Positions 47,421 through 59,231 are shown, counted from the first letter of the stretch. The stretch is DNA of 64,000 nucleotides from Blastomyces gilchristii SLH14081 (GCF_000003855.2 NW_003101682.1:4181632-4245631); one strand, 5' to 3'. Notes: generated by a model not told the origin, from the letters alone. Numbers and translations: made by a program.

Positions 47421-48160
47421 AGTTTCCTGATATTAAGATATGATATAAGATTTATCTTGAAGATGATGTAACAGTGCTGTATAAGTCTCTTTATAACTTA
47501 TCTATAAAGGAATTAAATGTTCTGTGTAAATATCTAAAGAAAGTGCAATCAAAGAACTGAATATACTTATTAAAGAGTCTGACAGAGACATCTATACTCT
47601 TTATACTCAAGAAGAACAGTAGACTATATCTATGTATAGACTACAGAGATCTCAATAAGATAATGATTAAGAATTGCTATTTATTACTGTTAATTAATGA
47701 AATGATTAATTAATTATCTGAAGCAAAGATGTTCTTAAAGATTGATATATAAAATATCTATTATAGAATCAGAGTTAATAAAGATGACATTTGAAAAATG
47801 ACTTTTTGTACTAAGTACAGCAATTTTAAATATCTTGTTTTATCTTTTAATCTCTATAATACTTCAGTCATCTTTCAGATCTATATAAATAAGACACTGT
47901 AAGGCCTTGTTAATGTCTTCTGTATAGTATACTTAAACAACATTCTAATCTTCTTAAAAACAGAGAAAGAATATGATATTATATTTAAGAAGTGTTGAGT
48001 TGCTTAAGACAGTATCAACTCTATATAAACACTGAAAAATGCTCATTCTACATATAGAAGATTGATTTCTTAGATTATATTATTGAGATGAATGACATTT
48101 CAATGAATAGAAGCTGAGTCTTCATTATTAAGAACTGACTAATGCTGTGAATATATTATA
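47421..48160 (+). pseudogene. Gypsy-C reverse transcriptase
   Basis: Landmarks in order on the plus strand: ILFILKKNSRLYLCIDYRDL; MIKNCYLLLLINEMINQLS; KMFLKID; KYLVLSFNLYNTSVIFQ; and the active-site block YLNNILIF (47930-47953). Both catalytic Asp of YLDD are Asn. Stops replace Trp and Arg. It is a different family from Gypsy-A and Gypsy-B by sequence and LTR. Confidence 0.9.
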
Positions 48161-48763
48161 AGATGCAGATATTTCTAGAATTTATGAATTTCTACAGATA
48201 ATTTATCTATGTATATTCACAGATTACTGTCTTTCTTGCAGATCTGTTAAAGAGAAGTGTGAAAGATAGAAAAACAGAACTATTTATTCTTACTCAAGAC
48301 ACTGTGTAGATATTTACAGAATTAAATCAAGCTTTTACAGATATTATAATACTGAATCACTTTAACTCTGACTTACTCAGTCAGTGTGAGACTGATACAT
48401 CTGAGAATAAGATCTGTGAAATCTTTTCACAGTTGATATTAAAGATCTTTTGATCTTGAAAGAATTAGAGAATAATTATCTCTAAGAATACAGACAATGA
48501 AATGTCTGTGAGAGAAGACTTTGTTATAAAGTCTATAAGATATTATAAATGAAGATCAGTGATCTTCTTCTTCAAGAAGTTATCACTTACATAGAAAAGA
48601 TATAATACTCATAATTAAGAGATATTAGTAATTATTAAATTCTTTAAGATCTGATAATATTATCTTCAGAGTAGTAAGTACTCAGTGTAAGTTCTCACTG
48701 ATTATGCAAATCTGTGTTACTTCTTAATAATAAAGAGTCTAACAGAATATCAAGTCAGATGAG
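48161..48763 (+). pseudogene. Gypsy-C RNase H, first part
   Basis: Reads LNHFNSDLLSQCETDTSENK, then VIFFFKKLSLT, EILVIIKFFKI and ANLCYFLIIKSL. These match the RNase H sequence HFxSDLxSQxETDAS, FFSKKLSPAE, ANLxYFLTTK. The frame is interrupted after YQVR by the LINE-D insertion and continues at 53805 with QVR-stop-AELLSQYDFN. Confidence 0.88.
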
Positions 48764-48842
48764 TCAGCATGGCTCAGTTGATGAGACTGGTAATCAAGGC
48801 CGCACACATTAAAGATGCGTGGGTTCGAATCCCATCACTGAC
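48763..48842 (+). pseudogene. tRNA-like sequence at 5' end of chimeric retroinsertion
   Basis: 80 nt with a perfect B box (GGTTCGAATCC), an A-box-like TGGCTCAGTTGATGAG and a T stem of five pairs. The acceptor strands GTCAGCA and CACTGAC pair at five positions; the other two are C-A mismatches, each explained by G-to-A change of a C-G pair. The length suggests a class II (Leu/Ser-like) tRNA, but I cannot fold an anticodon stem with confidence, so no amino acid is assigned. Probably a tRNA-derived SINE-like head or tRNA pseudogene rather than a working tRNA. Confidence 0.65.
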
Positions 48843-49512
48843 ACCTGTCACTTCTTACTCATGAAAGCTCTCATGTAATAGAGGCTGAGTCTAATTAGTA
48901 AGACTTAGTACAGAGTAGAACTCTCTACTGCAAGTCAAGTCACTAGTTAAGCAAGATTCTGTGAACACTCATCAGAGCTGATATAAAGTGTCAATGTCTC
49001 ACTATTCTACTATACATCTGTCAAGGTTCTAATAATATAGAGTCAAGCCTAATGTAGTGATTATACACTACTTAAGTGAGTCTCTAACTAGAGCTGTCAT
49101 CAGAGCCTAGCTGTCTCTCAAAATACAGAGAATGATTTTGAAAATCATCTGACTAGCAGGTCTAGATATATATCTAGGTTCTAGACAGAGCACTCTGATA
49201 GGCTAGAGTCTGCAAGCTCACTGTCAAGCTCTAATACTGGCAGAGAGAACTGCAGTCATCAAGTCTATGATTAGTCTTCAATACAGAGTGAGGTCATGAC
49301 AGCTGATTGATAGGTCTATGAGCATCTAATAAGACTGAGATCAGCAACTGAAAGCTTGATGTGTATGTTATTAAGTGAGCAGTGACAGTCACTAACTAAT
49401 ATCTCTGAAAATTAGTGACTGGCCTGAGAGAATGAACGCGATGATCAGTTAATTATAGAGGGTTAAATGTAATTAGCTTAAGATGCATTCTGTGGGTGAC
49501 TAGCACCCGTAG
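48843..49512 (+). other. Unknown segment between tRNA-like head and LINE
   Basis: 670 bp with no similarity to the other LINE 5' regions in the window and no long open frame. It has small inverted repeats such as gggtgactagcaccc (about 49494-49508) and tagatatatatcta (near 49161). It ends exactly at the LINE junction. Confidence 0.6.
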
Positions 49513-52500
49513 TCTTCAAAAATCACATTTATTCAAAATAATGTGAATAGAAACTCAAATTGCATTTATTCTTGTCTTCAAATTGCATTTGAATAAAAAG
49601 TTAGTTTTATACTGCTTCAGGAGCTGAATTTTGATGCTGAGTAAAAATATATCATTTCTCATTCAAGCTACTACTGCTTTCTATCTCAAAAGTCTGAGAT
49701 AAAGTCAAGAGTAGTGATCTATGAAAGAAAGAAGTTAAGATATTAATTTAATCTAAGATTTAATATCATATCTGACCCTGATATTCTGATGAGTGATATT
49801 ATAGATAAAGAGAATAAGTTTAATACTATACAGGTCATAAATATCTATAAGGAAAAGTCATTGAAGAAAAATAATAATATCTGAACAATTAATAGAGAGT
49901 TTCTAAACATAACTCTATTAAGAAAGTCTATAATTGCAGGAGATTTCAATGCATATCATCTCTAATGAAATTTAGAATGTAAAAGAGCAGTAAGAGCTGA
50001 TAATCTGATTGAATAAATTTTTAAGTATTCAATAGATTTAGTTAACAAGTCTGATCAATAAACATTCTTTAGAAAAGATATGAAACAGAAATCTATTATA
50101 GATTTAATCTTCATATCATAAAATCTAATGAAAAAAGGACTTGTAAACTGATTTATTGTTTTAAATAAGACATCAGAATCAGATTATGAGATTATTCAAT
50201 TTAATATTGAACTGAGTGAAGAATAAATGAGTGAAAATCCTCTTCTCTCTAATCAGTTTAACTTTGAAAAAGCTGACTGAAAGATAGTTGAAGAAAGTAT
50301 AAAACTGTTAAAATCTGAAAGACAGAGTGAGCTATATTGAAATCCTGATCAAGATATCTCAAATGAAATGCTTAAGAATAGAGTGAAGCTCATTACATCT
50401 ATTATTCTAGTAAGTGTTAAAGATAATATTTCAAAGAGAAAGTCTTCTGAGTATTCAAAACCTTGATAAAATGAGAATATTACATCTAAAAGAAAACAAT
50501 TGACTACTGCTAGAAGAGATTAAAAGAATGATATAATTTCTGATAAAGAGTTCAAAACTGGCAGAAATGAATATTTTTCAGATATTAAAAGAGTTAAAAC
50601 AGACTGCTGAAATAAATTTCTTAAAGAAGTATAAGAAAAGACAGTTTTTAAAGCTTTTAACTATACTAAAATATGAAGTGTAGCAAAACTTTCAATTTTA
50701 GAATATGAGTTTCAGAATGAATCATATACAGTAAACTCTTTTGAGAAAAAATGTTAAGCTTTTATAAGAACTCTCTTTCAAAACTCATCAGATTCAGATT
50801 CAGAGAAAGAGAATATATCACTTCTTAACTATATTAATGAAAATGACTGGGAATGGCCTAATCTTACTCAAGATAAATTAGAGTCAGCTATCTTCTCAAG
50901 TTCAGTTAAAACTGCTGCAGAGCCTGATTCAATTAATCACTTGATTATTCAAAATACATACTTCTACTTAAAGAATGAATATTTTGAGCTCTTTTTCAAT
51001 CTCTTGAAAAATGAATATTATTCTGAATACTGAAGAGAAGTCACTGAAGTGATTCTTGTAAAATGTAATGGAAAAACTGTAATTTCTAAGTTATATAGAG
51101 TAATATCTCTATTGAACTGTCTAGAAAAGATTTTAGAAAAGATAATAACTACTTAACTATCTTTTATAAGCTCTATCAGTAATTCTCTTTTATTCAGTGA
51201 ATAAATGAGAGATAGAAAACAGTGTTCTGTAATTAACACTGTTCTCTCAGTTATTCATAATATTCAAATAGCAAAGTATGAAGATCTGATCTCAACTGCA
51301 GTTTTTATTAATATAAAAGAAGCATTTGATCATGTTTCAAAGTCAAAGTTAATTCAGATATTGAAGATGATAAAACTTTCACTTTCTCTAATAAAATGAA
51401 TTAACTGTTTTATATCTAAAAGAATTATACAACTTTTCTTTAATGAAACAAAATAAGACAAGACTGAGATAAAAATAGAAGTATCATAAGAATCTTCAAT
51501 CTCACTCATTTTATTTGCAATATACACTGCATATCTATTCAAAAATAGAAATATAAGAATAGTGTGATCTCTGATTTATATGAATGATATTGATCTAGTC
51601 TACAGCTCAAAAATAATCAAAGAGAATTTGAAAGTATTTGAAGATGCTGGAAAGAAAATCTTTGTTAGAGCAGATATTAATCAAATTCAATTTAATATGA
51701 ATAAAACTGAACTAATTCATTTCTTTTCTAGATTCAATGAGCAAGAACTATCTCTATCTCTTGTAAATAGAGAGATTAAATTCAGTGTAAATGTTAAATA
51801 ATTAGAAGTATAATTAAACTTCAAGTTGAATTTTAAATATCATATTCAATAAACAACTGTCAAGGCAGAAAGACTATTGAACAACATAATCAGACTATCA
51901 AATACAGGGAGAGATCTATTCTTCCAGGCTATGAGACAGTTATATATAGCCTGTATTACATCAGTAGCTGATTATGAAGTTCAGATTTGATGAAATAATC
52001 AAGGAAATTTCACTGAACTCTTTCAAAGTCTATAAAACAGAGTCTTGAGAAGAATTCTGAGAGCATTTAAATCATCTTCTATTAAAGCAATGAAAATTGA
52101 AGCTTCAATTGCTTCTCCTGCTATTAGATTTGAAAAGGCCTGTATGAACTATGCTCTGAGAGTTATAAAGATGAGCTCAAATCATATAATCAGAGAAAGA
52201 GTCTCTTCTTCATTTTCATTAATTAACTCTGGAAATGAACTGAATTGAAATAGATTTCTTGATTGAAATGAAAATAATTCTTCAAAGAAAATATCTTCTC
52301 AACTGTACAGACTATACTCTCTGATTAAAAATCAATTTTCTTCTTTAAATGTTGAAAAAGTTGATTATGAGAAGTTATCTCTCTGAAGAGAAAGGCTTGA
52401 ATCTCTTATAGACTTGTAAATAAGTGAAATATCTAAAGAGAAAGAATATGAACAGCATTTGAAGAGAATTTCTACAATCAAGATAAAAGACTCTATTGTG

Positions 52501-53460
52501 ATTTATTCAGATGACTTAAAAAATGAGAATTTGAATAGATTAGATACAGACATTGCTTATTCTGAAGATAATATCAATTTTATCTCAGATTTCTGAAATT
52601 TAGACTGTGAATCTGAAGTCTTTGATACTGAACTATTTGTAATAGTGAAAGCTTTCAAACTCATTGAAATAAAATCTTATAAAAGAGGAAATAGTTCAAA
52701 AGAGACATGAATATTGTCTGATAGTCAAGCTGCTTTAAAAAGACTTAGAAATAGTCAGATTTATAATGATGAAATGAATCTTGAACTGATCTTAAACTCT
52801 GTTTTGAAAATTCAAAAAAGAAGAATATCAAAGCTAATAATTCATCTGCACTGAGTTCCTGCTCATATGAATATTCATGACAATGAATTGACTGATTCAG
52901 CTGTAAAAAAGAATGCAGACTTAAGCAGAACTATTCAAAAAATTATCTTCTGATCTTTTATAAAGAGAAAAATAAAAGAATCTTATTTAGATAAGTGAAA
53001 TGAAAGCTGGCAGAAATAAAAGAAGAGTGTACATTATTCAAGATTTGAAATAAAACTCAAGTGAAAATCTTGTTTAATTAAATGTAAAAAGAAAATATTC
53101 TCATCTATAATACAGCTGAAACTAGAACATGGCTATTTCAAATCTTATATACAAAGATTTGATGATAGATTTGACTCAATAGAATGCTTATTCTGCAATA
53201 CAAATGAAAATTCTGAGTATATTGTAATACACTGTGCATTATACAACAGTCTCAGAGCCAGATTGAAACAGAAGTATGATCTAAATCAATTAAATATGAG
53301 ATTCTTATTCTCAACTGAGACAGGAATTAAATACTTAATAGACTTTCTATCAGATACTCAAGCAGCTATAAGAAAATGACTAAATTCAGAAATATCTGAA
53401 TATGAAGAGGAGGAAATCATCAGATATAGTCTGTTAAAACAGCTATATACTATCTTTTAA
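49513..53460 (+). pseudogene. LINE-D ORF2
   Basis: 5'-truncated LINE starting at sequence equivalent to 30576 of LINE-A. The endonuclease has IIAGDFNAYHL (near 49930-49965). The RT has LYRVISLLNCL (51091-51120), FINIKEAFDHVS (51305-51340) and YMNDID (51578-51595); the first Asp of YxDD is Asn. RNase H has IVIYSDDLKNEN (near 52495-52530). The zinc ribbon C-LF-C ... HC lies at about 53187-53240. The stop TAA is at 53458-53460, after YSLLKQLYTIF. Best kept of the LINE copies in the RT-RNase H linker (52045-52248). Confidence 0.87.
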
Positions 53461-53804
53461 TAATTTGTTTTGTTACAGTCTCTCTTTACTTTATCTTTTC
53501 CTTTCAATTTCTTTCTATTCTATTTAATGTGTCTATCTTTAAGACTGTGTTCTCTTTTCTTTTGTCATGATATTGTCAAATGATTTCAAAGTATCAGAAG
53601 ATGTTAAAACACTGCAATTTGTAAACAGTTTTTGTATTCTGAGCTGGAATTTTCTGATTTTACATATCTGAAATTGATGAATGTATAATAGTTAACTTTA
53701 CAGATATAGGAAAAACTCTGGGAACTAAAGGTTCTCAGGTAGATGTCATAGTCTCTGACTGCATACATCTATAATTGAAGAATAATAATAATAATAATAA
53801 TAAT
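53461..53804 (+). repeat. LINE-D 3' UTR and (AAT)n tail
   Basis: Same 3' UTR as LINE-A and LINE-C, ending in about eight AAT units directly before the target duplication. Confidence 0.9.
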
Positions 53805-54290
53805 CAAGTCAGATGAGCAGAGCTGCTTTCACAGTATGATTTCAATATCTGATACTGTTCAGATCAGCTTAATTTCACTGATACACTGTCTAGATAATCT
53901 AATTATAATATTGTTGATATGAAGAAGAATTCTATAAAAGAATCTCTGTCATAACTGCAGAAGAAGCTGGCTGCAGAAGATTGAGATGCTCTAAAGCTTG
54001 AAAACAGCGCTGGTAAGACAGTTGTGTGACTCAGTATAGAAGATGAAAGAAAAGCTGAGTTCTTGCAGAAGACTGATACTGAAGATGATGAGCTTCTCAT
54101 GTTATATCTTACTATCATTGAATTGATAAAGAATAAAATAGTCTATAATCTTTCAATCTGACTACTTTTAAAATTCATTGATAAATTACAGAAGAGAGAT
54201 GTCTCTACTGCAGCTTGAATACAGAAGTTGAAGAAGAAAGAATCTGATTTAAACTTGAAAGAGACAGACTCTGAGCAGGACAGTACTGCT
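53805..54290 (+). pseudogene. Gypsy-C RNase H end and pre-integrase linker
   Basis: Resumes with QVR-stop-AELLSQYDFN and the equivalent of IKYRPGxxNxxADALSRR (here NFTDTLSR). A charged linker follows. A minus-strand frame at 54118-53903 is a shadow. Confidence 0.8.
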
Positions 54291-55470
54291 AAGAAATTAA
54301 GTTATTGATAACTAGAAGAATATGAACTTCTACTGCTGAATGATTCAGTTGTCATCCCTTGTAGTAGAGTGATGTATCAGAAGTTATTAAGAATTCATCA
54401 TAATAATTCTCATACAGAGCACTTCAGATTAGAGAAGACTGAGAAGCTTCTAAAATATAAGTATATTTAAAAAAAGCACTGAACAGATGTTAAAGAGTAT
54501 ATTAAGACTTATAATATCTATCAAAGAATAAAGATTCTGTGATATAAGTAATACAGCAAGTTGATATCACTGCCTGTTGCAAAGAACTTATAATAGAATC
54601 TATTGATAAATTTCATAGTTGATCTACTGAAGTCAATAAGAGTTAAAAAATATAACTTAATTTTGATTATTATTGACTGCTTCATAAAGATGATCAAATA
54701 TATCTCTATTCATAAAAAGATTAAAGCCTCTGAATTGACTGACCTATTTTTAGATATTATCATTCATGATCACAGTGCTCTGAAGTCATTGATAACAGAT
54801 TGAGAATCTCTCTTCATCAGCAAATACTGATCAGTCTTTTACTATTATCTTATAATAAAATATCTTCTCAGTACTGTATTTCATCCGCAGACAGATGATC
54901 AGACTGAATGTCAGAATGAGACATTAAAACAGCATCTTTGAGTGTTCTATTTATATTATTAAAATGATTAGTCTAAACATCTTCTAACTGCTGAATTTAT
55001 ATATAACAATGTAAAGAATGTAATCTTAAAGATATCTTCTTTCTATACATATTATAAATATACTTCTTCATTACTCAGTGACATCACAGATACTGTTTTA
55101 AAGAGAAGAATAGACAGTCAGAATGTTGAACTGATACAGAGAACAGAGTATCTCTCAGTGTTAGAAGTACAAGCAAGATTGAAACTTTTGAATAAAATTC
55201 ATGAGAAGATGATGAAAAGTATTCACTGTACTCAGAAGTAATAAATAAAATACTATAATTAAAACCATCTTTCAATGAAGTTCTTGATAGAGAATCAAGT
55301 ACTACTTTCAGCAAAGAATATCAAGACAATGAGACTGTATAAGAAGCTCAGTGAGTGATGACTAGAATCTTTTCTAATAATAAAAGTGATGAGTAAGCAG
55401 ATATATGAGTTGAAATTATTCTCAGAATTAAAATCAATTCATTCTATTTTTCACATTTTCTATTTAAAGC
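54291..55470 (+). pseudogene. Gypsy-C integrase
   Basis: The zinc-binding part has IHHNNSHTEHF and, where C-x2-C is expected, YNIYQR; both Cys are Tyr. The core reads INFIVDLLKS then LILIIIDCFIKMIKYI (54603-54720); the first catalytic Asp (usually in MDFI) is Asn. The second is kept in SLITD, followed by a stop. The Glu block reads HPQTDDQTECQNETL (near 54882-54926) with Glu kept. The C-terminal part contains NIKTMRLYKKLSE before the chromodomain. Confidence 0.9.
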
Positions 55471-55565
55471 TCTATAAATAATGTTCTGAGACAGAGCTGT
55501 CTCAGCTGAATAATATTAAGATTAAGAGTGATATTAAATATCTTATGAAGAAAATATTGAACAAG

Positions 55566-55685
55566 TGAACATATTACAGTAAGTTTTAATATCTTGTAAA
55601 ATAAGAAGATTATTCATTATCAGAGAATTTGTGAGAACTGCTTAAGTATTTGAAAAATACTGAGAAAGAGATTGTAAGCTATGAG
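55566..55685 (+). pseudogene. Chromodomain of Gypsy-C
   Basis: Reads YLVK-stop-EDYSLSENL-stop-ELLKYLKNTEKEIVSYE (from 55590), the chromodomain core YLVKWxGYxxxENTWEPxxxLxNxxxxIxxYE. Both stops stand exactly at the two conserved Trp (TGG to TAA and TGG to TGA). In chromoviruses this domain guides integration to heterochromatin marked by histone methylation. Confidence 0.88.
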
Positions 55686-57509
55686 ATAACTAGTAGAGAC
55701 TGTTCTATTATATATCAGAGATATTAAATAAGAAATACTATTTAAGACTTCTTATTTTTTTCTAAAGGATTTTTTGAGAGATAATCTTATAATAATAAGT
55801 CAGTGTCTTATGAACTCTGTAGCACTCTTCTTCTATTTTCTCTCAAAGAGTTTTTAGAAGTTTAGTAAGACTATACAAGTGTAAAAATCCTGAAGCAGTT
55901 AGAGAAAAGAAATATTTAAAACTAATAAAAGATTAATATTATCAATCTGTGAGCTGCTGCTATTCTAATGAGACTGCAGCTCACTGAAAAAGTAAAAAGA
56001 AGAATCAGATTCTACTTATCAATAATTATACTCTTATCAAACTTATTCTTCACTGTTGAAGTGTCTGATATTGATATCTTTGTCTGCTGAGAAGTTAGTA
56101 CTGTGATACTATAGAGAAGTATACTGTACAAGAGTATGAGAGATACTTGAGATATTAACTTATTAATTTATAAAGCATCTCAGTCATCTACTTTAATTGA
56201 AGCAAGATTCTCTTCAGTCAGTGATTAATCTCTGTAATACTTTCAACAGCAGTGCTGACTGATCTCTTCTTAAGATCAGTTATTCTGAGATGTTTTTTCA
56301 TCTTAGAGACTCATACTTTTATCTTCTTTTATAGATAAGTAAGAGAGATCTCTTCAGTCTTGATAAAATCTATCAATGCTTGAAGCTCTGAGACTCTTGC
56401 TCTGTACTGCTTAAGCATCTGAGCTTCTTATCAGAGCTGATATAATATCTTTCTGTGAGATAATACTTACAGAGAGATAGAAGTCATTATTACAGATGCA
56501 ATGAAAATAACTGAAGTGAGAGAAGAGATGAGTGTATAAGATCTCTTCTTTCTTCAGCTGCTTAGTACAGTGTAGATAAGTGATAATACTGATCAGAGAC
56601 TGTACTGAAGCCTTCTCACAGAGAGAAGATAAAGAAACTGTGAGATTCTGCAGACTTAACTCAGCAGTATTCTAAGCAGGACTCAGACATGCCATGAGAG
56701 AGAAACTACAGATTGAGCTACTTAAAGCTGCTGTCTCTGAAATCAAGCTCTCTCTGAGATTCTCTCTGAATGATCACACAGAGTAATACATCACTGTGAT
56801 GACTGAAAGAGAAGACAGTATTACAACAGCAGTGAGAGAGGCAGAGAAAGAACTGAACATAGATGAACTAATCAGCAGAAGAAATAACATCTCACTGCAA
56901 GACACAGCTACTATTATCACAGCTGTAAGAGATGTGAAAGAAGAAGATGTGATAATAAGAGCAGTGCTTCTGTGACTCATTGACACTGCTGTCTTCATCT
57001 TCAACCTCGCTTTCTTAACAGTCACAGAGACTACAGCTGCATTATGAAGATATTTAATCACTAGAAAATATCAGAATAAGCTCTTTATTGTCTTTTAAGA
57101 ATGATACTCTCATACACTCACTGTTACAATTAAAGAAAGAGAGAAAGAAAAATATATTATAAGAGAAAAGAATCTTTTCAAAAAATCCTGTCACTACTGT
57201 TAACTTTATCTCTAAAATACATCACTTTTGTAGAGAATTTCATATATAGAATAGAATATAATGAGAGATCTATAAGTCACTTATTAACTATGTTTTCCAT
57301 ATTTTAAATTAATATATAAGAAACTTACTTATCACACATTTGATTTGAACAGAGATGAGAAAGAAAGATCTACATAGTTAGTAGAAAAAATCATCTATTT
57401 CTTTGTATTATATGCACTATATATGCTGTTAATCAGTTGATAAGTATTACTATATAACAAAGATAACTTCTAATCTGATAATCTTGAGAGCATCAGAACT
57501 ATGCTCTTA
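55686..57509 (+). other. Gypsy-C region between chromodomain and 3' LTR
   Basis: 1.8 kb with no recognised domain. A plus-strand frame around 56780-56975 (TTAVREAEKELNIDELISRR, later TATIITAVRDVKEEDVII) looks helical and charged. The minus strand of the same place is also open for 95 codons (57061-56774). I cannot decide which, if either, was coding. Confidence 0.45.
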
Positions 57510-57522
57510 AAGAGAAGAGCAT
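57510..57522 (+). promoter_or_regulatory. Polypurine-like tract of Gypsy-C
   Basis: aaagagaagagca directly before the 3' LTR, purine-rich as expected for the plus-strand primer. Confidence 0.55.
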
Positions 57523-58055
57523 TATCATACTTTCAGTTATATCAAGATCTTATTACAGTTTCACACAGCTCATCACTTTTATATGAATGATTTCATCTCA
57601 TCTGAACTGGTTTTCAATCACTCTATAACATTATTCAGATATATGATAGAAAGATGTGATTGCTGAATATAAGAACTCTGCTTCTATATAAGATTAGCAG
57701 ATTACTCTTTCTTAATAGTAAGACACTGCTGAGATATCACTCTGACTATTCTTACTTATGAAATGAGATGAGAGTATTTATTCATTGTCTATATAGAATA
57801 GCTAGATGCTGACTTCTCATTAAAGAAGTCAGTAATTTGTTTTTCTTCTACAGAAATATATACAAGAGCTACTGTGTTTCTTATATAATCTTCATAGTAT
57901 ACTAAGTATCATATCTGTGATATTCTCATAATAACCCTGTAGTTCACGAGCTCACTATTTAAGCAAGATAGTCAAGCTCACTCATACAGCTTCTCAAACA
58001 ACTAGCTCTATGTGATGCCGCTGACTAGTCACTGCTTTGATTCTGTCATGTTACA
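57523..58055 (+). repeat. Gypsy-C 3' LTR
   Basis: Same length as the 5' LTR (533 bp). It begins TATCATACTTTCAG where the 5' LTR has TGTCACGCTCCCGG; the differences are transitions at CpG and CpC/GpG steps. Confidence 0.92.
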
Positions 58056-59231
58056 GAATCTGAAGTCTTTGATGCTGAACTATTTACAATAGTGAAAGCT
58101 TTCAAACTCATTGAAATAAAATCTTACAAAAGAGAAAATAGTTTAAAAGAGATATGAATTTTCTCTGATAGTCAAGCTGCTTTAAAAAGACTTAGAAATA
58201 GTCAGATTCATAATGATCAAATGAATCTTGAACTGATTTTAAACTCTGCTTTGAAACTTCAAAAGAAAAGAATATTAAAACTGATAATTCATCTGTATTG
58301 AGTTCCTGCTCATATGAATATTCATAGCAATGAATTGACTGATTCAGCTGTAAAAAAGGGTTCAGAATTAAGCAGATCTATTCAAAAAACAGTGTTCTGA
58401 TCTTTCATAAAGAGAAAGATAAAAGAATCTTGTTTAAAAAATTGAAATGAAAGCTGATAGAAACAAAAGAAGAGCATACATTATTCAAGATTTGAGATAA
58501 AATCAAAGTGAAAATCTTGTTCAATTAAATGTAAATAGAAAATATTCTCATCTATAATTCAGCTAAAACTAGAACATGATTATTTCAAATTCTGTATACA
58601 AAGATTTGATGATAGATTTTATGCAACAGAGTACTCATTCTGCAATGCAAATGAAAGTCCTGAGTATATTATAATGCATTGTGCATTATACAATAGTCTC
58701 AGAGTCAGATTGAAGAAGAAGTATGATTTAAATCAATTAAATATGAGGTTCTTATTCTCAACTGAGACAGGAATTAAATACTTAATAGACTTTCTATCAG
58801 AAACTCAAGCTTCTATAATACAATCACTGAATTCAGAAGTATCTGAATATGAAGAGGTGGAAATTGATTAGATATAGTCTGTTAAAACAGCTATAAACTC
58901 TCTTTTAATAATTCTATTTTGTTATAGTCTCTCTTTACTGTACTTGTTTCTTTCTGTTCTTTTTTATCTATCTATTTAATGTGTCTATCTTTAAGCCTAT
59001 GTTCTCTTTTCCTTTATCATGATATTTTCAAATGATTTCAAAGTATCAGAAGGTGTTGAAATACTGTAATTTATAAACAGTTTTTATATTCTGAGCTGGA
59101 ATCTTCTGATTTTACATATCTGAAATTGATAAATGTATAATAGTTGACTCTATAGATATAGAAAAAACTCTGAGAACTCAAGGTTCTCAGGTAGATGTCA
59201 TAGTCTCTGACTGCATACATCTATAATTGAA

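Larger units (their letters stand above)
48764..53804 (+). mobile_element. LINE-D: chimeric retroinsertion (tRNA-like + unknown + LINE)
   Basis: Flanked by the 13-bp direct repeat CAAGTCAGATGAG (48751-48763 and 53805-53817); removing the insert and one repeat restores the Gypsy-C RNase H frame. It contains, in order, the tRNA-like part, 670 bp of unknown sequence, LINE sequence from 49513 equivalent to the ORF2 start, the LINE 3' UTR and an (AAT)n tail. The single duplication says all parts went in together. Confidence 0.85.
45207..58055 (+). mobile_element. Gypsy-C: chromovirus-type LTR element
   Basis: Two 533-bp LTRs (45207-45739 and 57523-58055) flank gag-pol on the plus strand. A 5-bp target duplication GAATC lies outside (45202-45206 and 58056-58060), and the LINE-C frame joins across it. 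Without the nested 5-kb LINE-D insertion the element is about 7.8 kb. A chromodomain follows integrase, which places it among chromoviruses. All genes are decayed. Confidence 0.92.

Noticed and set aside
48763..48842. Functional tRNA gene
   Set aside because: Two acceptor mismatches, no convincing anticodon stem, and a position exactly at the head of a retroinsertion; kept as tRNA-like pseudogene.
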